A stretch of 64,000 nucleotides of DNA from Alisma plantago-aquatica (GCA_963693085.1 OY856409.1:504885303-504949302); one strand, 5' to 3'; positions 46,570 through 58,902 are shown, counted from the first letter of the stretch. Numbers and translations: made by a program. The notes: generated from the sequence alone by a model not told the origin.

Positions 46570-46995
46570 TCAACTATAGATCAAAATATCATCCATGAAG
46601 ACTACAATAAACTGATCTAAGAATGGACAAAACTCTCTATTCATCAGATCCATGAACGTTGTTGGCGCATTGGTTAGCCCGAACGGCATAACCACAAACT
46701 CATAGTGCCCATACCTCATCATGAATGCTGAATTTGGTATGTCATCCTCCTTGATTCTAAGCTGATGATATCTAGATCGCAAATCGATCTTTGAGAACAC
46801 TGTAGCACCGTGTAACTGGTCAAACAGATCATCTATCCTCAGAAAAGGATACTTGTTCTTGATCGTAACCTTGTTCAACTATTGGTAATCTATACACAGG
46901 CGCATAGATCCATCCTTCTTCTTTACGAAGAGAACTAGAGAACCCTAGGGAGATGTGCTCGGCCTGATGAAACCTTTATCAAACAGCTCTTGCAA
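46570..46995 (-). pseudogene. Gypsy reverse transcriptase core
   Basis: Blocks from right to left: a broken stretch with FIRPSTSP and PWGALV-type text, then an open part (46878-46570): [47 protein letters not shown] and the catalytic [11 protein letters not shown]. The FMDD box is intact. Stops on both sides break the polyprotein. Confidence 0.8.
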
Positions 46996-47423
46996 CTATT
47001 TCTTTAACTCTGCCATCTCTGTTGGAGCCATTTTGTACGGTGTCTGAGTAATAGGTTGCGTCCCTGGTACTAGATCGATCTCAAAATCAATCTCTCGATG
47101 TGGAGGAACACCAGGAAACTCATCGGGAAACACATCTGTGAACTCTCGGATGACAGGCACGTCCTGAAGGGTAGGACCTTTTGCCTTGGTTTCCACAACA
47201 TGAGCCAAGAACACTCTACAACCTTGTCGTAAAAACTTCTCTACCACCATTACTGACACCAAACACGTCGGAAGAATCTTCCTATCTCCTTGAAAGATCC
47301 ACTTCTCATTACTATCAGCAAACACCGCTTGCTTGGAACCACAGTCCAGCATAACCTTATACCTTTCCAAGGTATCCATCCCAAGAATTACATCGAACCC
47401 ATGCATATCAAGTGGTATGAGAT
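46996..47423 (-). pseudogene. Gypsy protease C-terminal part and linker to reverse transcriptase
   Basis: LIPLDMHGFDVILGMDTLE, LDCGSKQAVF, KILPTCLVSVM, VIREFTDVFPDEFPGVPP, IDLVPGTQPITQTPYKMAPTEM. It continues the protease half at 62351-62624 once CACTA-2 is removed. The methionine at 47427 lies at the transposon junction and is not a real start. Confidence 0.8.
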
Positions 47424-47426
47424 CCA

Positions 47427-48010
47427 CACTACTACATAAATGGCTTATAACGTCACTTTTAAAGGCATCGGTTGCATAAATACATCGATACCAAAATAAT
47501 AAAGTGTCAGTTTATAAAATAAACTGACATCAATATATGAAGGGTGACCATACATGGGTATCGCTTTTATTCGGTGTCGGTTCTTTAATAACAAATCGAC
47601 GCCGAAAATTAACCGCCAAATCCAAAATTTCCAGCGAAAAAAATTACCTCCAAAATTTAACATATGGCGTCGGTCACTAACTAATAAACCGAAAACTAAA
47701 GGTTATTCGTGAAACAGAAATTGGGCACATTTTGATCGTCGGTTTTACAATAATGACCGACACTTATGGGTTTTCCCGCGTTGTTCGCGGGAAATTTTTC
47801 ACACCCTTTGAGCATCGAATTTTTAAAAAAACCGATGACTATGGTCATTAATCGAGAACAAATTTTTTAATCGGCATATGTAGATAGACGTCAGTTTTTT
47901 TCTAGTTAAAACTGATGATTATCATTGAGAAGAGGTGTCAGTTTTAATGGTTAACCGACACCTTTGGTTTTATGTGTCGGTTTTGTTGAATAACTGACAC
48001 CGAATGTTAA
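47427..48010. repeat. CACTA-2 5' terminal and subterminal repeats
   Basis: Units of GTCGGTTT...AACCGAC type in inverted pairs, more diverged from CACTA-1 and CACTA-3 than those are from each other. Confidence 0.75.
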
Positions 48011-49680
48011 CTTAATAGCACACGAGTGAGCCCGACTCTTCCCCTTTCTCTTTGTGTTGCATTCGGCTTAGGGTTTGGCGATTCCAGTGAGCAAGCAGAG
48101 CTCCCTCCATGCCGCTGCCCACCACCGCCGTTCTCCTTGCTCGCCGCCGGCCACCTACTATTTGCCGCTTGCTGGTCGATCTTTGCTCCTCTGCTGCCGG
48201 CGCTCGCTGCTCCAGTGGCCTGGTCTCCTACTCTCTGGCGGCCTGCTCTCTTTCTGCTCCGGCGCCTCCGACGGCCTACTCTCTTAGTGCTCCGGCCAAC
48301 TCTGGCGGCCTGCTCTCTAACTGCTCCAACTCCGATGCCGCCTTCCTGCTGCCTTCCGCCTCCGCCACTACTCCGGCCAATCAAAGGTAATGGAACCATC
48401 TCTGTTTCTACGTGTGTGCTATGTGTGTGACATGTAGGAGTACCTTATAGTCTGGTCTCCATCTATGTTTCTACTATGGTTGATCCACTGGTTTCTATGT
48501 GTGTGCTATTGCAACTAGGAGTACCGTACAGTCTAGTCTCCATCTTCATTTATTGTATCCAATGTTGATTTCTGTAGGGTTCTTGTCTGACCCGACTCTA
48601 TTATTGGTGTCATTTTTACTTGATTAGTCCTTTAATACATTGTTAAGAGTGGATTTGATGTCTACCTGCATGGGAGTTGTGATCTTGAATCAATATATAT
48701 TTTTCCAGAGTATTTAAGACATGACTTTGTGCCTAATATTAGATCCTCTAAGGGAGTGTTTATTTAAATTGAACATTGTATATGAAACAAAATATGATTG
48801 TCTAGTATTTTTTCAATGATCACTTCCATTACGGTTCAGGAGCTCGCCAACCTTCTGCCTAGCTACTCCAGAGCTCACCGCATGCTCCAGAGCTTGCTGG
48901 CCTTCTACCAGCTCCAGAGATCGCCACTCATTGGCATCCTGCTCCAGAGCTCACCGCCTACTGCCTGCTCACTGCCGCCCTTCTCCCTCCTCCTTGCTCA
49001 CTCGCTGGCTGCCTGCTCACCGCTCTTCCATGCTCACCTGCCTGTTCGGCTTCCACATGCACCCATTTGTCTCACCCTCTCTCCCTACTCCAGAGCAAGA
49101 TGCCCGACTGGGCTCAAACAGAGGTAAACGTCCCCAAAAACCCTCTGTCTCGCCCTCTCTCCCAACTCCAGAACAAGACACTCTGATTTGTATTTACTTA
49201 AATACTGATTTGTATTTACTTATCTACTCATTCGTTCATCTAATGATTTTTTATTCATCACATTATTTAAATTTAGGGATTTATATTTATTCATCTACTT
49301 TTTAAAATTATTTAATCATCTCTTGATTTAATATTTGTTTATCAACTGAGATGTACTTTTTTATCTATTGGTTTGTATTTGTTTATCTACTGATTATATT
49401 TATTTATCTAATGTTTTGAGTTTACTTATTTAGATGTTTCTATTGTAAACCAACCTAGGGTATGAATAAATCTTGTGCTTGCATATATTGGTGCTTCTAA
49501 TCCTCATGCTTGACCTAATTTAGTAAACCCTAGGAATTGATAGTATAAATGCATCTAAACATTCATAAGCTATTAATGTTGATTAATTTAGGAAGCATTG
49601 ATATGTTGTTATGGCTGTCCACAAGTGTTTTTATAAGAAATTGTGTGTTGAATGGGGTTGTGAACAAGGAACAGGTGTTG
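48011..49680 (+). other. CACTA-2 leader region
   Basis: A GC-rich first part (48030-48390) starts with CGACTCTTCCCCTTTCTC, as in the other two copies, and ends at a CAAAGGTAATGG donor-like site. A second CT-rich stretch (48838-49180) carries repeated TGCTCCAGAGCTCACCG and TCTCGCCCTCTCTCCC units. The remainder is AT-rich. Overlapping frames on both strands are composition effects, and no motif is seen. Confidence 0.4.
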
Positions 49681-49754
49681 TATTTGTTGGCCTAGAAACC
49701 CATCCAAGATTTACTCATTAGGAGTAAATCTTGGATAGTCCCCAGTTTGGGACT

Positions 49755-49950
49755 ATTCTTGAAAACCTAATCTCACTTAGGATGTAATTGTATAATGTGT
49801 ATTGGGTTTTCAAGAAAATTTCGGCAGCGTTTCCCTGTTTGTTCTCCAAGTACATATGTAGTTGGAGAATAGCGGGGAAATGCTGACGAAATTTTCTTGA
49901 AAACCCAATACACATTATACACTTACTAGTGAGATTAGGTGTTCAAGAAT
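49755..49950. repeat. Conserved hairpin before CACTA-2 transposase
   Basis: Homologous to the hairpins at 35453 and 54384, with the same loop core ACATATGT. It has more mismatches than the other two (for example TTTCCCTG opposite CGGGGAAA). Confidence 0.85.
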
Positions 49951-50090
49951 GGGATAGGTGGTACACATTTATTATATATAAGAATGACATCACATGTATA
50001 AACCCTAAAGTTTTAACCATAAACTCTAATTTGTTTACTCTAGACCCTAATCTTGTTGTAATATATACTTATTTTATCTTTGATCATAGA

Positions 50091-52475
50091 ATGGATAGAT
50101 CATGGATGTCCATTTGCAATCGCTGCACCCCAGAGTTTATTTCTGGTCTTGATCAGTTTATTAGATTTGCCGAGGAACATAGGAAACAACCTGGAGATAG
50201 GTTCTACTGTCCATGTAGGCATTGCGGTAACAACTTGAAAGTCAGTACTGGTGACGAAATCAGAAGTCATGTCATGTACAACGGGATTGTACAAGGCTAT
50301 ACAGAATGGCACTGGCATGGAGAGATTTCAAACCTAAAACCAGTGGAAGTCAATAGAAGTGCTTGTGTGGAAGAAGAAATTGCCTCCGATGACGTAGATG
50401 TGAATGAACCAGTTCCAGTAGACATCATTGATGCGATGCTGGATAGTTGTGGGGTAGAGCACACCGATCCACCTCCCATGTTTAGAAACATTGTGCATGA
50501 TGCTGAGATACCATTATACACGGGTTGTAAGTTTACGAAGCTTAGCGCTGTGTTGAGATTGTATAAACTGAAAGCTAACAATCGATGGAGCGACAAAAGC
50601 TTCACGTCATTGTTGTCTTTGTTGAAAGACATTCTTTCGGAAGGAAACGAGCTGCCGATCTCAACATACCTGTTAAAGAAATTGTTGTGCCCAATGGGAA
50701 TGGAGGCCAAGAAGATACACACATGCAAGAATGATTGTGTATTATTTCAAAAGGACTACGTGGATTTGAAAGATTGTCTGAAATGTGGTGCGTCAAGGTA
50801 TAAATTGATGACTTTGGGGGAGTCCAAAACTGGTTCTCCCGCCAAGGTGATGTGGTATCTACCTATAATACCACAGTTTCAACGCTTGTTTGCCAATCCT
50901 ATAGATGTGAAGAATTTGAGGTGGCATGCAGATGTTAAGAAAAATAATGATGGGATCCTACAACATGCGTCTGATTCCCCACAGTGAAAGAAGATTGATT
51001 TATTGTACCCTAAATTCAGTGAAGAGGATAGGAATCTAAGACTTGGGCTTTGTATTGATGGGATGAATCCGTACGGGACATTGAGCAGCCAACATAGCAC
51101 TTGGCCAGTCATGCTTGTTATATACAATCTTCCTCCCTGGTTGTGCATGAAAAATAAGTATTTTATGCTATCGTTGTTGATATTGGGCCCTAAACAACCT
51201 GGAAATGATATCGATGTTTATCTTGAACCCCTGATTGATGACTTGAAGAAACTCTAGGGTGAAGGTGTGATGACTTATTATGCTTCACGAAGAGAGACAT
51301 TTTGTTTGCACGCTATGTTGTTTTGCACTGTGAATGACTTTCCAGCATATGGGAATTTGTCTTGATATAGCGTCAAAGGATCTAAAGCATGTCCTATATG
51401 TGAAGAGAACATTGATTCAATACGACTAAAACACGGCGGTAAGACTGTATATTTTGCTCATCGAAAGTTACTTCCAAAATTTCATCCATATCGTAGGTTG
51501 CACAAAGCATTCAATGGAAGGAATGACGAACGTAGTGCACCTAAACCTATATCAGGGGAGGGTGTTTATGAAAGAGTGAAAGACATCGCCAATGAATTTG
51601 GTAAGAGATCACAATGTACGATGGCCACAAGGAGTGATAAGTCTTTATTCAAGAAGAAGTCGATATTTTGGGATCTTCCTTATTGGAGTTCTTTGACAGT
51701 CAGGCATTGTATCGATGTCATGCATGTTGACAAAAATGTATGTGATAGCGTCATCGGTACTCTATCGAATATACCAAGTAAGACTAAAGATGGGATAAAA
51801 TCCAAAATGGACCTATGTGAAATGGGAATAAGGATAGAATTAACAGAAGTAGTTAGTAGCGATCGGAGAACATACTTACCTCCCGCTTGTTACATGTTGT
51901 CTAGAAAGGAGAAGAAAGCATTTTGTGAATGCTTGGTAAATGTTAAGGTGCCACATGGTTACTCATCCAACATCCATACATTGGTATCAATGAAAGATCT
52001 GAAGTTGATAGGTCTTAAATCTCATGATTGTCACATTCTAATGCAACAAATATTGCCTGTGACAATTAGATCTATATTGCCGAAGCATGTAAGGTTTGCA
52101 ATCACCAAACTTTGTTTCTTTTTCAATAGTCTGTGTAGCAAAGTTATTGACCCTAATACTCTCGATAATTTGCAAAGAGAAGTGGTTGTTACCCTATGTC
52201 AGCTTGAGATGTATTTTCCTCCATCGTTCTTCGATATCATGGTACATCTTGTTGTCCACTTGACTAGGGAAGTGAAAATGTTGGGACCAGTTTTCTTGCA
52301 TTGGATGTATCCCTTTGAACAATACATGAGCATTTTTAAAGGTGATGTTCGAAACTGTTATCGGCCTGAAGGGAGTATTATTGAGAGTTATGTGGCGAGA
52401 GAGGTTATGGAATTTTGCAATGACTTTCTGAGTGGTAATGACACTCCCGTGAATGACAAGAATATTGAGGAGAAT
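50091..52475 (+). pseudogene. CACTA-2 transposase, part 1 (ORF1)
   Basis: Starts MDRSWMSICNRCTPEF with the zinc region FYCPCRHCGNN, then the Transposase_21 core and DUF4218 (LPKHVRFAITKLC, YPFEQYMSIFKG), up to NIEEN where CACTA-3 is inserted. Stops: TGA at 50985-50987 where the aligned CACTA-1 codon is TGG, TAG at 51255-51257 (TGG in CACTA-1) and TGA at 51363-51365 (GGA in CACTA-1). Outside these it reads well. The gene continues at 59516. Confidence 0.9.
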
Positions 52476-52905
52476 CACTACTACAGAAATGGCTTATAAA
52501 GTCACTTTTCAAGGTGTCAGTTGTATACATAAACCGACACCTAAACTCTACAGTGTCAGTTGATAACATAAACCGACATCCAATCTATGAAGGTCGACCA
52601 GACACGGGTACCGCTTTTATTAAGTGTCAGTTAATTAATAAAAACCGACACCTAAAATCAACCGCCAAAACCAAAATTCCAGCGAAAAAAATTACCTCCA
52701 AAATTTGACATATGGCGTCGGTTTATAAATAAATAACTGACGACTAAAGGTTATTCGCGGGACAGGAATAGTTGTCGGTTGTCTTTTAGTTAAAAACCGA
52801 TGACTATAATCTAGTATAGGTGTTGGTTTTTGGAAAAGAACTGACACTGTTGGTTTAGTTGTCGGTTATTTTGAATCACCGACGCTTATTGTCAACTTAA
52901 TAGCT
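52476..52905. repeat. CACTA-3 5' terminal and subterminal repeats
   Basis: Nearly the same sequence as 32975-33400 in CACTA-1, with scattered substitutions (for example GTGTCAGTTGATAAC opposite GTGTCGGTTTATAAC). This implies a recent common parent. Confidence 0.85.
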
Positions 52906-54332
52906 CACCAGCGCGAGCGACTCTTCCCCTTTCCCTGTTTCATTCTCGATTTCAGTTAGGTCCGACGATTTCTTGCCCGCCCCCTCTGCTCCGCCACCGC
53001 CGCTCCCTGCCGCTGCTCCCTGCCGTCCGTGCTCCTGTCCTCTCGTCGCCACTCGGTGCTGCAGCTGGTCATTGCTCATGTCCTCTCGCCGCCGCCAGCT
53101 TCCTCTGCAAGGTAACCCTTTTCTCCTCCGCCTTGCTTTTCCCTGACGGCCACCACCCCACCCCCAACTGCCGCTACCCCACCCCAACCCCAACCATCGC
53201 GCCATTCATGTGGCGTCGCCTTCCTCTCTTCTCCTTCCTCCGCCCTTCTTCTTCCTCTACCTCACCCTAGCAGCGCCCGACCTATAGAGCAGCGCCGGCG
53301 GACAGAAGTAGCAGTTGCAGCTGTAGCGACGCCGTCCAGGAGTAGCTGGGCATGACCAACACTACCAAATGCCGCCCTTGACTCCGACTAAGAGCCCTAA
53401 ACTTGATTCCGCAGCCCCCTCAACCACGAGTAACACCTAGCTACATTTCTAGCTGAGCCCTTTCCACCTGTGCATGAAGCAGGTCTGAACCAGAGGCAGT
53501 TCTTCCCAGGAAACACCACAAAAATCACAGCCGTGAGTTCGGCCTTCAGGCCCAGACCCGAATCTACTTATTTGTATTTTTCATCTACTTATTTGTGTGT
53601 CATGCTATTCTGAATTAAGTGTATATTTACTTCATAATTGAATGTTTAAGTAAGTTATAGATATCTTGATGATGAACTGTAATGCACACATGTGACATGC
53701 TTGGAATGTAAATGATGAACTGTAATGCACACATGTTTAATTTGTTTCATTGTTGAGTATATTGAGAATCTAATCACCCTTATTGCTTAATGATGAACTG
53801 TAATGCACACATGTGACATGCTTGGAATGTAAATGATGAACTTTTCCCTAAATTGCCAATCATGCTTTTAAAGACATTATCAATAATCACCCTAACTTGA
53901 AGAACTAGGATTTTGTTAATCATGACATCACATGTATTTGTTAACCGTAGACCCTAATCCACATTATACCAATCTGATAGTCCATGATAGAACAAAGCAT
54001 AATGATGTTGACTGCAACTTTGTGTGTCATGCTATTCTGAATTAAGTGTATATTTACTTCATAATTGAATGTTTAAGTAAGTTATAGATATCTTCACCAA
54101 ACCTCTTTCGGAAACTTGTTTCATTGTTGAGTATATTGAGAATCCTAATCACCCTTCTTGCTTAATGATGAACTGTAATGCACACATGTGACATGCTTTG
54201 AATGTAAATGATGAACTTTTCCCTAAATTGCCAATCATGCTTTTAAATACATCAATAATCACCCTAACTTGAAGAACTACGATTTTAGGTATAAGAATGA
54301 CAACACATTATTTGTTGGCCTAGAAACCCGTC
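52906..54332 (+). other. CACTA-3 leader with internal duplication
   Basis: A GC-rich first exon-like stretch (to about 53110, CTGCAAGGTAACCC donor-like end) is followed by C-rich DNA with no supported frame. From about 53590 a unit starting TGTGTGTCATGCTATTCTG is repeated at about 54020. Both copies include GAGAATC.TAATCACCCTT and a block near AATGTAAATGATGAAC. The B3-like gene of CACTA-1 would fall between these last two motifs and is absent here. Confidence 0.6.
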
Positions 54333-54383
54333 CAAGATTTACTCATTAGGAGTAAATCTTGGATAGTCCCCGGTTTGCGACTG

Positions 54384-54577
54384 TTCTTGAACACCTAATC
54401 TCGCTTAGGATGTAAGTGTATAATGTGTATTGGGTTTTCAAGAAAATTTTGGTAGCATTTCCCCATTTGTTCTCTAAGTACATATGTACTTGGAGAACAG
54501 TGGGGAAATGCTGCCGAAATTTTCTTGAAAACCCAATACACATTATACACTTACTAGTGAGATTAGGTGTTCAAGAA
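54384..54577. repeat. Conserved hairpin before CACTA-3 transposase fragment
   Basis: Same structure as 35453-35646. The pair GCATTTCCCCA / TGGGGAAATGC replaces GCATTTCCCCG / CGGGGAAATGC, a change on both arms that keeps pairing. Confidence 0.9.
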
Positions 54578-54687
54578 TGGGATAGGCGGTACACATTTTT
54601 TATATATAATAATGACATCACATGTATTTGTTAACCCTAGACCCTAATCTTGTTGTAATATATACTTGTTTTCTCTTTGATCATAGA

Positions 54688-54966
54688 ATGGATAGATCAT
54701 GGATGTCCATTCACAATCGCTGCACCCCAGAGTTTATTTTTGGTCTTGACCAATTTATTAGATTTGCTGAGGAAGATAGGAAACAACCTAGAGATAGGTT
54801 CTACTATCCATGTAGGCATTGTGGTAACAACTTGAAAGTCAACACTGGTGATGAAATCAAAAGTCATGTCATGTGCAATGGGATTATACAAGGCTATACA
54901 GAATGGCACTGGCATGGAGAGATTTCAAACCTGAAACCAGGCTATAATGTGAACTTTACAATGTGA
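54688..54966 (+). pseudogene. CACTA-3 transposase N-terminal fragment
   Basis: MDRSWMSIHNRCTPEF to GYTEWHWHGEISNLKP, about 89 residues of the transposase-associated zinc region (first Cys of FYCPC changed to Tyr), then a junction to a TTTACAATGTGAA minisatellite. The catalytic core, DUF4218 and DUF4216 are deleted. It may still be translated as a short peptide from its own start. Confidence 0.8.
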
Positions 54967-55190
54967 ATGTGAACTTTACAATGTGAATTTTACAATGTGA
55001 ATTACTTTATAATGTGAACTTTACAATGTGAATGTGAACTTTACAATGTGAATTTTACAATGTGAATTAGTTTATAATGTGAAATTTACAATGTGAATTA
55101 CTTTACAATGTGAATGTGAACTTTACAATGTGAGCTTTACAATTTGAATTACTTTACAATGTAAACTTTACAATGTGAATGTGAATTTTC
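54943..55190. repeat. TTTACAATGTGAA minisatellite
   Basis: About fifteen imperfect units of 12-18 bases based on TTTACAATGTGAA lie exactly where the transposase fragment stops and before ORF2 begins. Confidence 0.85.
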
Positions 55191-55192
55191 AG

Positions 55193-58100
55193 ATGGCTGA
55201 GCATTCTCCTGATGACCATGCTGATGATTACCGTGAGGGTGAGGACATCAATGCACCACCTCACAATGTAAGTTTTAAAAATATATCATATATTTATATC
55301 TATATGTCCATTTATAGTTATATCTTGTAAATGTGTTTATTTTGTCAAATTTTAGGTTGATGATGCACATGTACCATCTGAAGCACTTGAGGCACTTGAT
55401 CAGCAACACCAAAAAGTTGACAAGAGAAGGGGCATCGCTATGATGAAGAAGTTAATAGCGCAAAAGGGCAATGGACCCAAAATTGTTGTGGATTTTGATG
55501 ATGCAGGAAATGCATCTGGTGTGAATCGCAATTCATTTGTTTCATATCTTGGGTATGTTACTCGTAGCCATTGCGGTTGTAAGATAGATTCTTGGCATAA
55601 AGTTTCTAAGGAGAAGAAAGACGTAATATGGAAGGATTTATGCGTGAGTTATTATTAATTTGCAATTATATAATTTAGATTACTAATTTTTTGGATAAGT
55701 TAATAGCAATTCTAATTTGCAGAGTATATTTGAATTGGATGAAAAGCTGCATCGTAAATGCATGATGCAACGCTGTGGGAGAGTCCTAAGGAACTATAGG
55801 ACAAATCTTACTCGAGAATACATAAAAGAAGCTGACAAGAGGAAGAAGACAACCACTAAACAGTGGAACTTCCTGGACAAAGAAGAATGGGACGCATTTG
55901 TTGCTTCAAGACAAACGGATGAATTCAAGGTATTAGGCGTCAGTCCCAATCTCATTAATATATGTTGTATTCACCTATTCAAGATTAACATTTACTGTTA
56001 CTAACCAAATCATTAATGTGCATACTAACTAGGCCCTCAGTGAGGCACAAAGATCAAGGCGTGCACTGAATGTGCATGACCACACAATGGGTCCAAAGGG
56101 GTATGCAGGCATTCGCCAAAGACTACAGTCTGAGGCTACTGCTCAGTATGCTGATACTCAGGAGTCCTCCACTGTAAGTAGCACACCTCTGCCTCTCCAT
56201 GATATCTAGATAGCTGGGAGGCAAAATAAGAAGGGAGAAATAAGGAAGCCCGTAACTGTTGAGGCGGCTGCAAAAATGGTAAAATATAACTCTTACAGCA
56301 ATCGTTCAAATATTGATTATTTGTGGTGTTTACTTAATTACAAATTTTTGTTTTGGCGATTAGCGGGAGCTGCACGAGCTGAGGAAACAAGGCAAGTTCA
56401 TCCCTGAGGGCATAAGGGATGAATTGACAGTTGCTCTGGGTAACCCAGAGCATCCTGGACGTGTTAGGGCTGCAGGCGCTGGTGTGGGCATCAAATCTTT
56501 TTTTGGGCCATCCCAGCGCAAACATGTCCCAAAAGTGGGACTTTCACAAGAAGAGGTAACATATTCTTTCTTTATAATGTTACTGTAAAAAGAGAATTCA
56601 ATAATTAGAAGCTAACGTTTTTTTTATCCATGTATAGGTAGATAAGCTAGTTGATAGGAAACTGGAAGAAGCACTGAAAAAGTGGCGGGCATCTCAGACT
56701 GCCACTCAGTAGACAGTACCTATCATAGCATCCCGCTCTACTCCAACTGCAGAGGTTAAGAGTAATCCTATAGACCCACCACCTAGCACATCCACTGTAA
56801 GTATTTTTATGACATAGTAACTAGTTTTTTAATTCAAGATGATATGTTTTCAAGATGATATGTATGTATGTATATAAAATTCTTTACACAAAAATTTGTA
56901 GGGGTTGAAGCCATGCCGTCTAAAAGTTAATGAATACGTCATTGCAGAGGCGTCGGCTTACCCATCCCTACCAGGGGAAATGTTTCACAGGTCTCCATTA
57001 CCATCTGGTTGGATTTGTGTGAGCCCGGTACATATATTCCCCAAGTGGATGGATCTTCCATTGCCATATGCCCACCCAGATTGTAAAACACTTGGTGAGG
57101 CACTAGGCAGAGTGATATTGTGGCTAAAAGCAGATGTCGTCTTTACTGAACTTGTATGGTAAATTTACATTACGTTAAATTATTAGTGTGTGTATATGAT
57201 GTCAGTTGATATGAAATTATTATATATATATACAGGTTAAAAAGAAGACACCCACAACATCTAGGCCTCCACTTCCACCTCCTACATTACCCAGTTGGGT
57301 TCCGTAGGACCTAACTGTCCCGTTAGGTCCTAACTGTAGGGGTATGGCAATATGGTTAGGTGAACATGATATAAACTGCCCTATAACTGTTTCTATAGAT
57401 TCAGATGTTGCAGGTCAATCATACGAAAGCAAACTATTTATACAAGATATTTTGGAGTTGTTTCGATATGATTGGCTAAATACATATGTGATAGAGCTAT
57501 GGATAAGGTGAGATCTTCTTTATACATCCATATACCTTGTGTAGGATCTGGTGATCTGGTTTCTTATTTATTAATGCATGCATAATTAATACATATTTTG
57601 CAGCTACTTAGACAAGATATAAGTAGATTTTGCATTCGAACATGTAGGATTTTTGATTCCATCTTTGATTAGTCTAGTAGATAAAGACCCTCCGTCAGTT
57701 CAACAATACTGTTGTGAGGCTTTTTCAATTTTTGCTAAAAAAAAGAAGACGATGATAATGGCTCCATTCAATGTAGAGTAAGTTTACTTTGCTTATTAAG
57801 AAAATTACATTTTTATTGTGGATTTTGAGTTATTAATTTTTAACTTTTTTACCTCTAGTGGTATGCATTGGGAGTTACTGGTTATTGTCCCCGAGACGTT
57901 CACTGTCTATTATCTAGATCCTAAGGGGAGTAAATTGAATACAAAATATGGACACTTAATGAAAATGGCATTATTCCGGTGAGAAATATTTTATTTTCAT
58001 ATCCGTTAACATATGTTATTACATTACTATTTAATTATGCAATGTACTGTGTTACATTAACATGTAGGGGTTTTGATGAGTTCAAAAAGGCTGGAGGAAA

Positions 58101-58583
58101 GGTCCCCACGAAAAAGAACCAGCCAATAATTTGGAAGAACGTGAAAGTAAGTTCCCGACTGCAATATATGTATATATTATTTATGTGAACAGTGCTTAAT
58201 TAGTTGTATTTTTTAATATTTTGTATGTTTGAATTTATAGTGTGCCACACAAGACAACGGATGGGCATGTGGATACTACGTGATGCGATTTATGCGCATG
58301 ATTATCAAATATGCCGCAATGGACATCGATTGTATTGCTGAGGTATTATATAGTCTCATTAGATAATATGAAATATATCAATCTTATTTATAGCTCATTA
58401 ATTATATATATACATCAGTCTCTTTACATGTGTTTACAACTGACCACACTACAGGAAATGCCTTACCAGATATACATGCTCCCTATACGAAGGGAGAATT
58501 AAATGAAGTAAGAGAAGAATGGGCAACAACCATACAAGTAGTGGGGGATTTAAGATATAATTGGGATGTTGATAGCGAATAAT
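55193..58583 (+). pseudogene. CACTA-3 ORF2: En/Spm-type domain plus C48 (Ulp1-like) protease
   Basis: The gene is exon-rich, with predicted exons 55193-55267, 55356-55643, 55723-55929, 56033-56173, about 56210-56278, 56364-56555, 56638-56796, 56902-57158, 57236-57507, about 57604-57780, about 57859-57979, 58069-58146, 58241-58340 and a last exon from about 58431. Most have GT/AG sites. Exons 2-6 (HCGCKIDSWHKVSKEKK, MMQRCGRVLRNYRTNLTREYIKEAD, GKFIPEGIRDEL) match the plant En/Spm transposase-like family. The later exons match a C48 peptidase, with MHWELLVIVPE (His), VYYLDPKGS (Asp) and CATQDNGWACGYYVM (Gln, Cys). Defects: CAGTAG stop at about 56710, a stop in the exon at 57236, a stop at about 57618, and the last acceptor reads CAT where CACTA-1 has TAG. 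Confidence 0.75.
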
Positions 58584-58870
58584 GACTAAAAAATGATATT
58601 ATGTAAATGAATTTCTGAATTATAATATATGTGTGAATGTTTCTACATGTGTCTGAGTGAAAATGAATGAAACTGTTGGTTGCTATATGAATGTTTCTAC
58701 ATGTGTGAATGTGAAAATGAATGGAACTACAGATTGCTAGCTACATGAATGTTTCTAAATGTGTGAAAATCAAATGGAACTGCAGGTTGCATTGCTAAAT
58801 GTGTGAATATTTTTGTTGTTAATTTTCCAGGTTTGTGAGCTGTTGTTGGCTGATATCAATGGATGTCGTA

Positions 58871-58902
58871 AAACCTGCAGTTCATAACTGAACTGCAGGT
58901 TT
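58871..58902. repeat. CACTA-3 3' stem-loop
   Basis: AAACCTGCAGTT and AACTGCAGGTTT pair perfectly around the loop CATAACTG. Conserved in position with CACTA-1 and CACTA-2. Confidence 0.85.

Noticed and set aside
48007..48430. Frames on both strands in the CACTA-2 leader
   Set aside because: Same composition effect. No conservation with the other copies' leaders.
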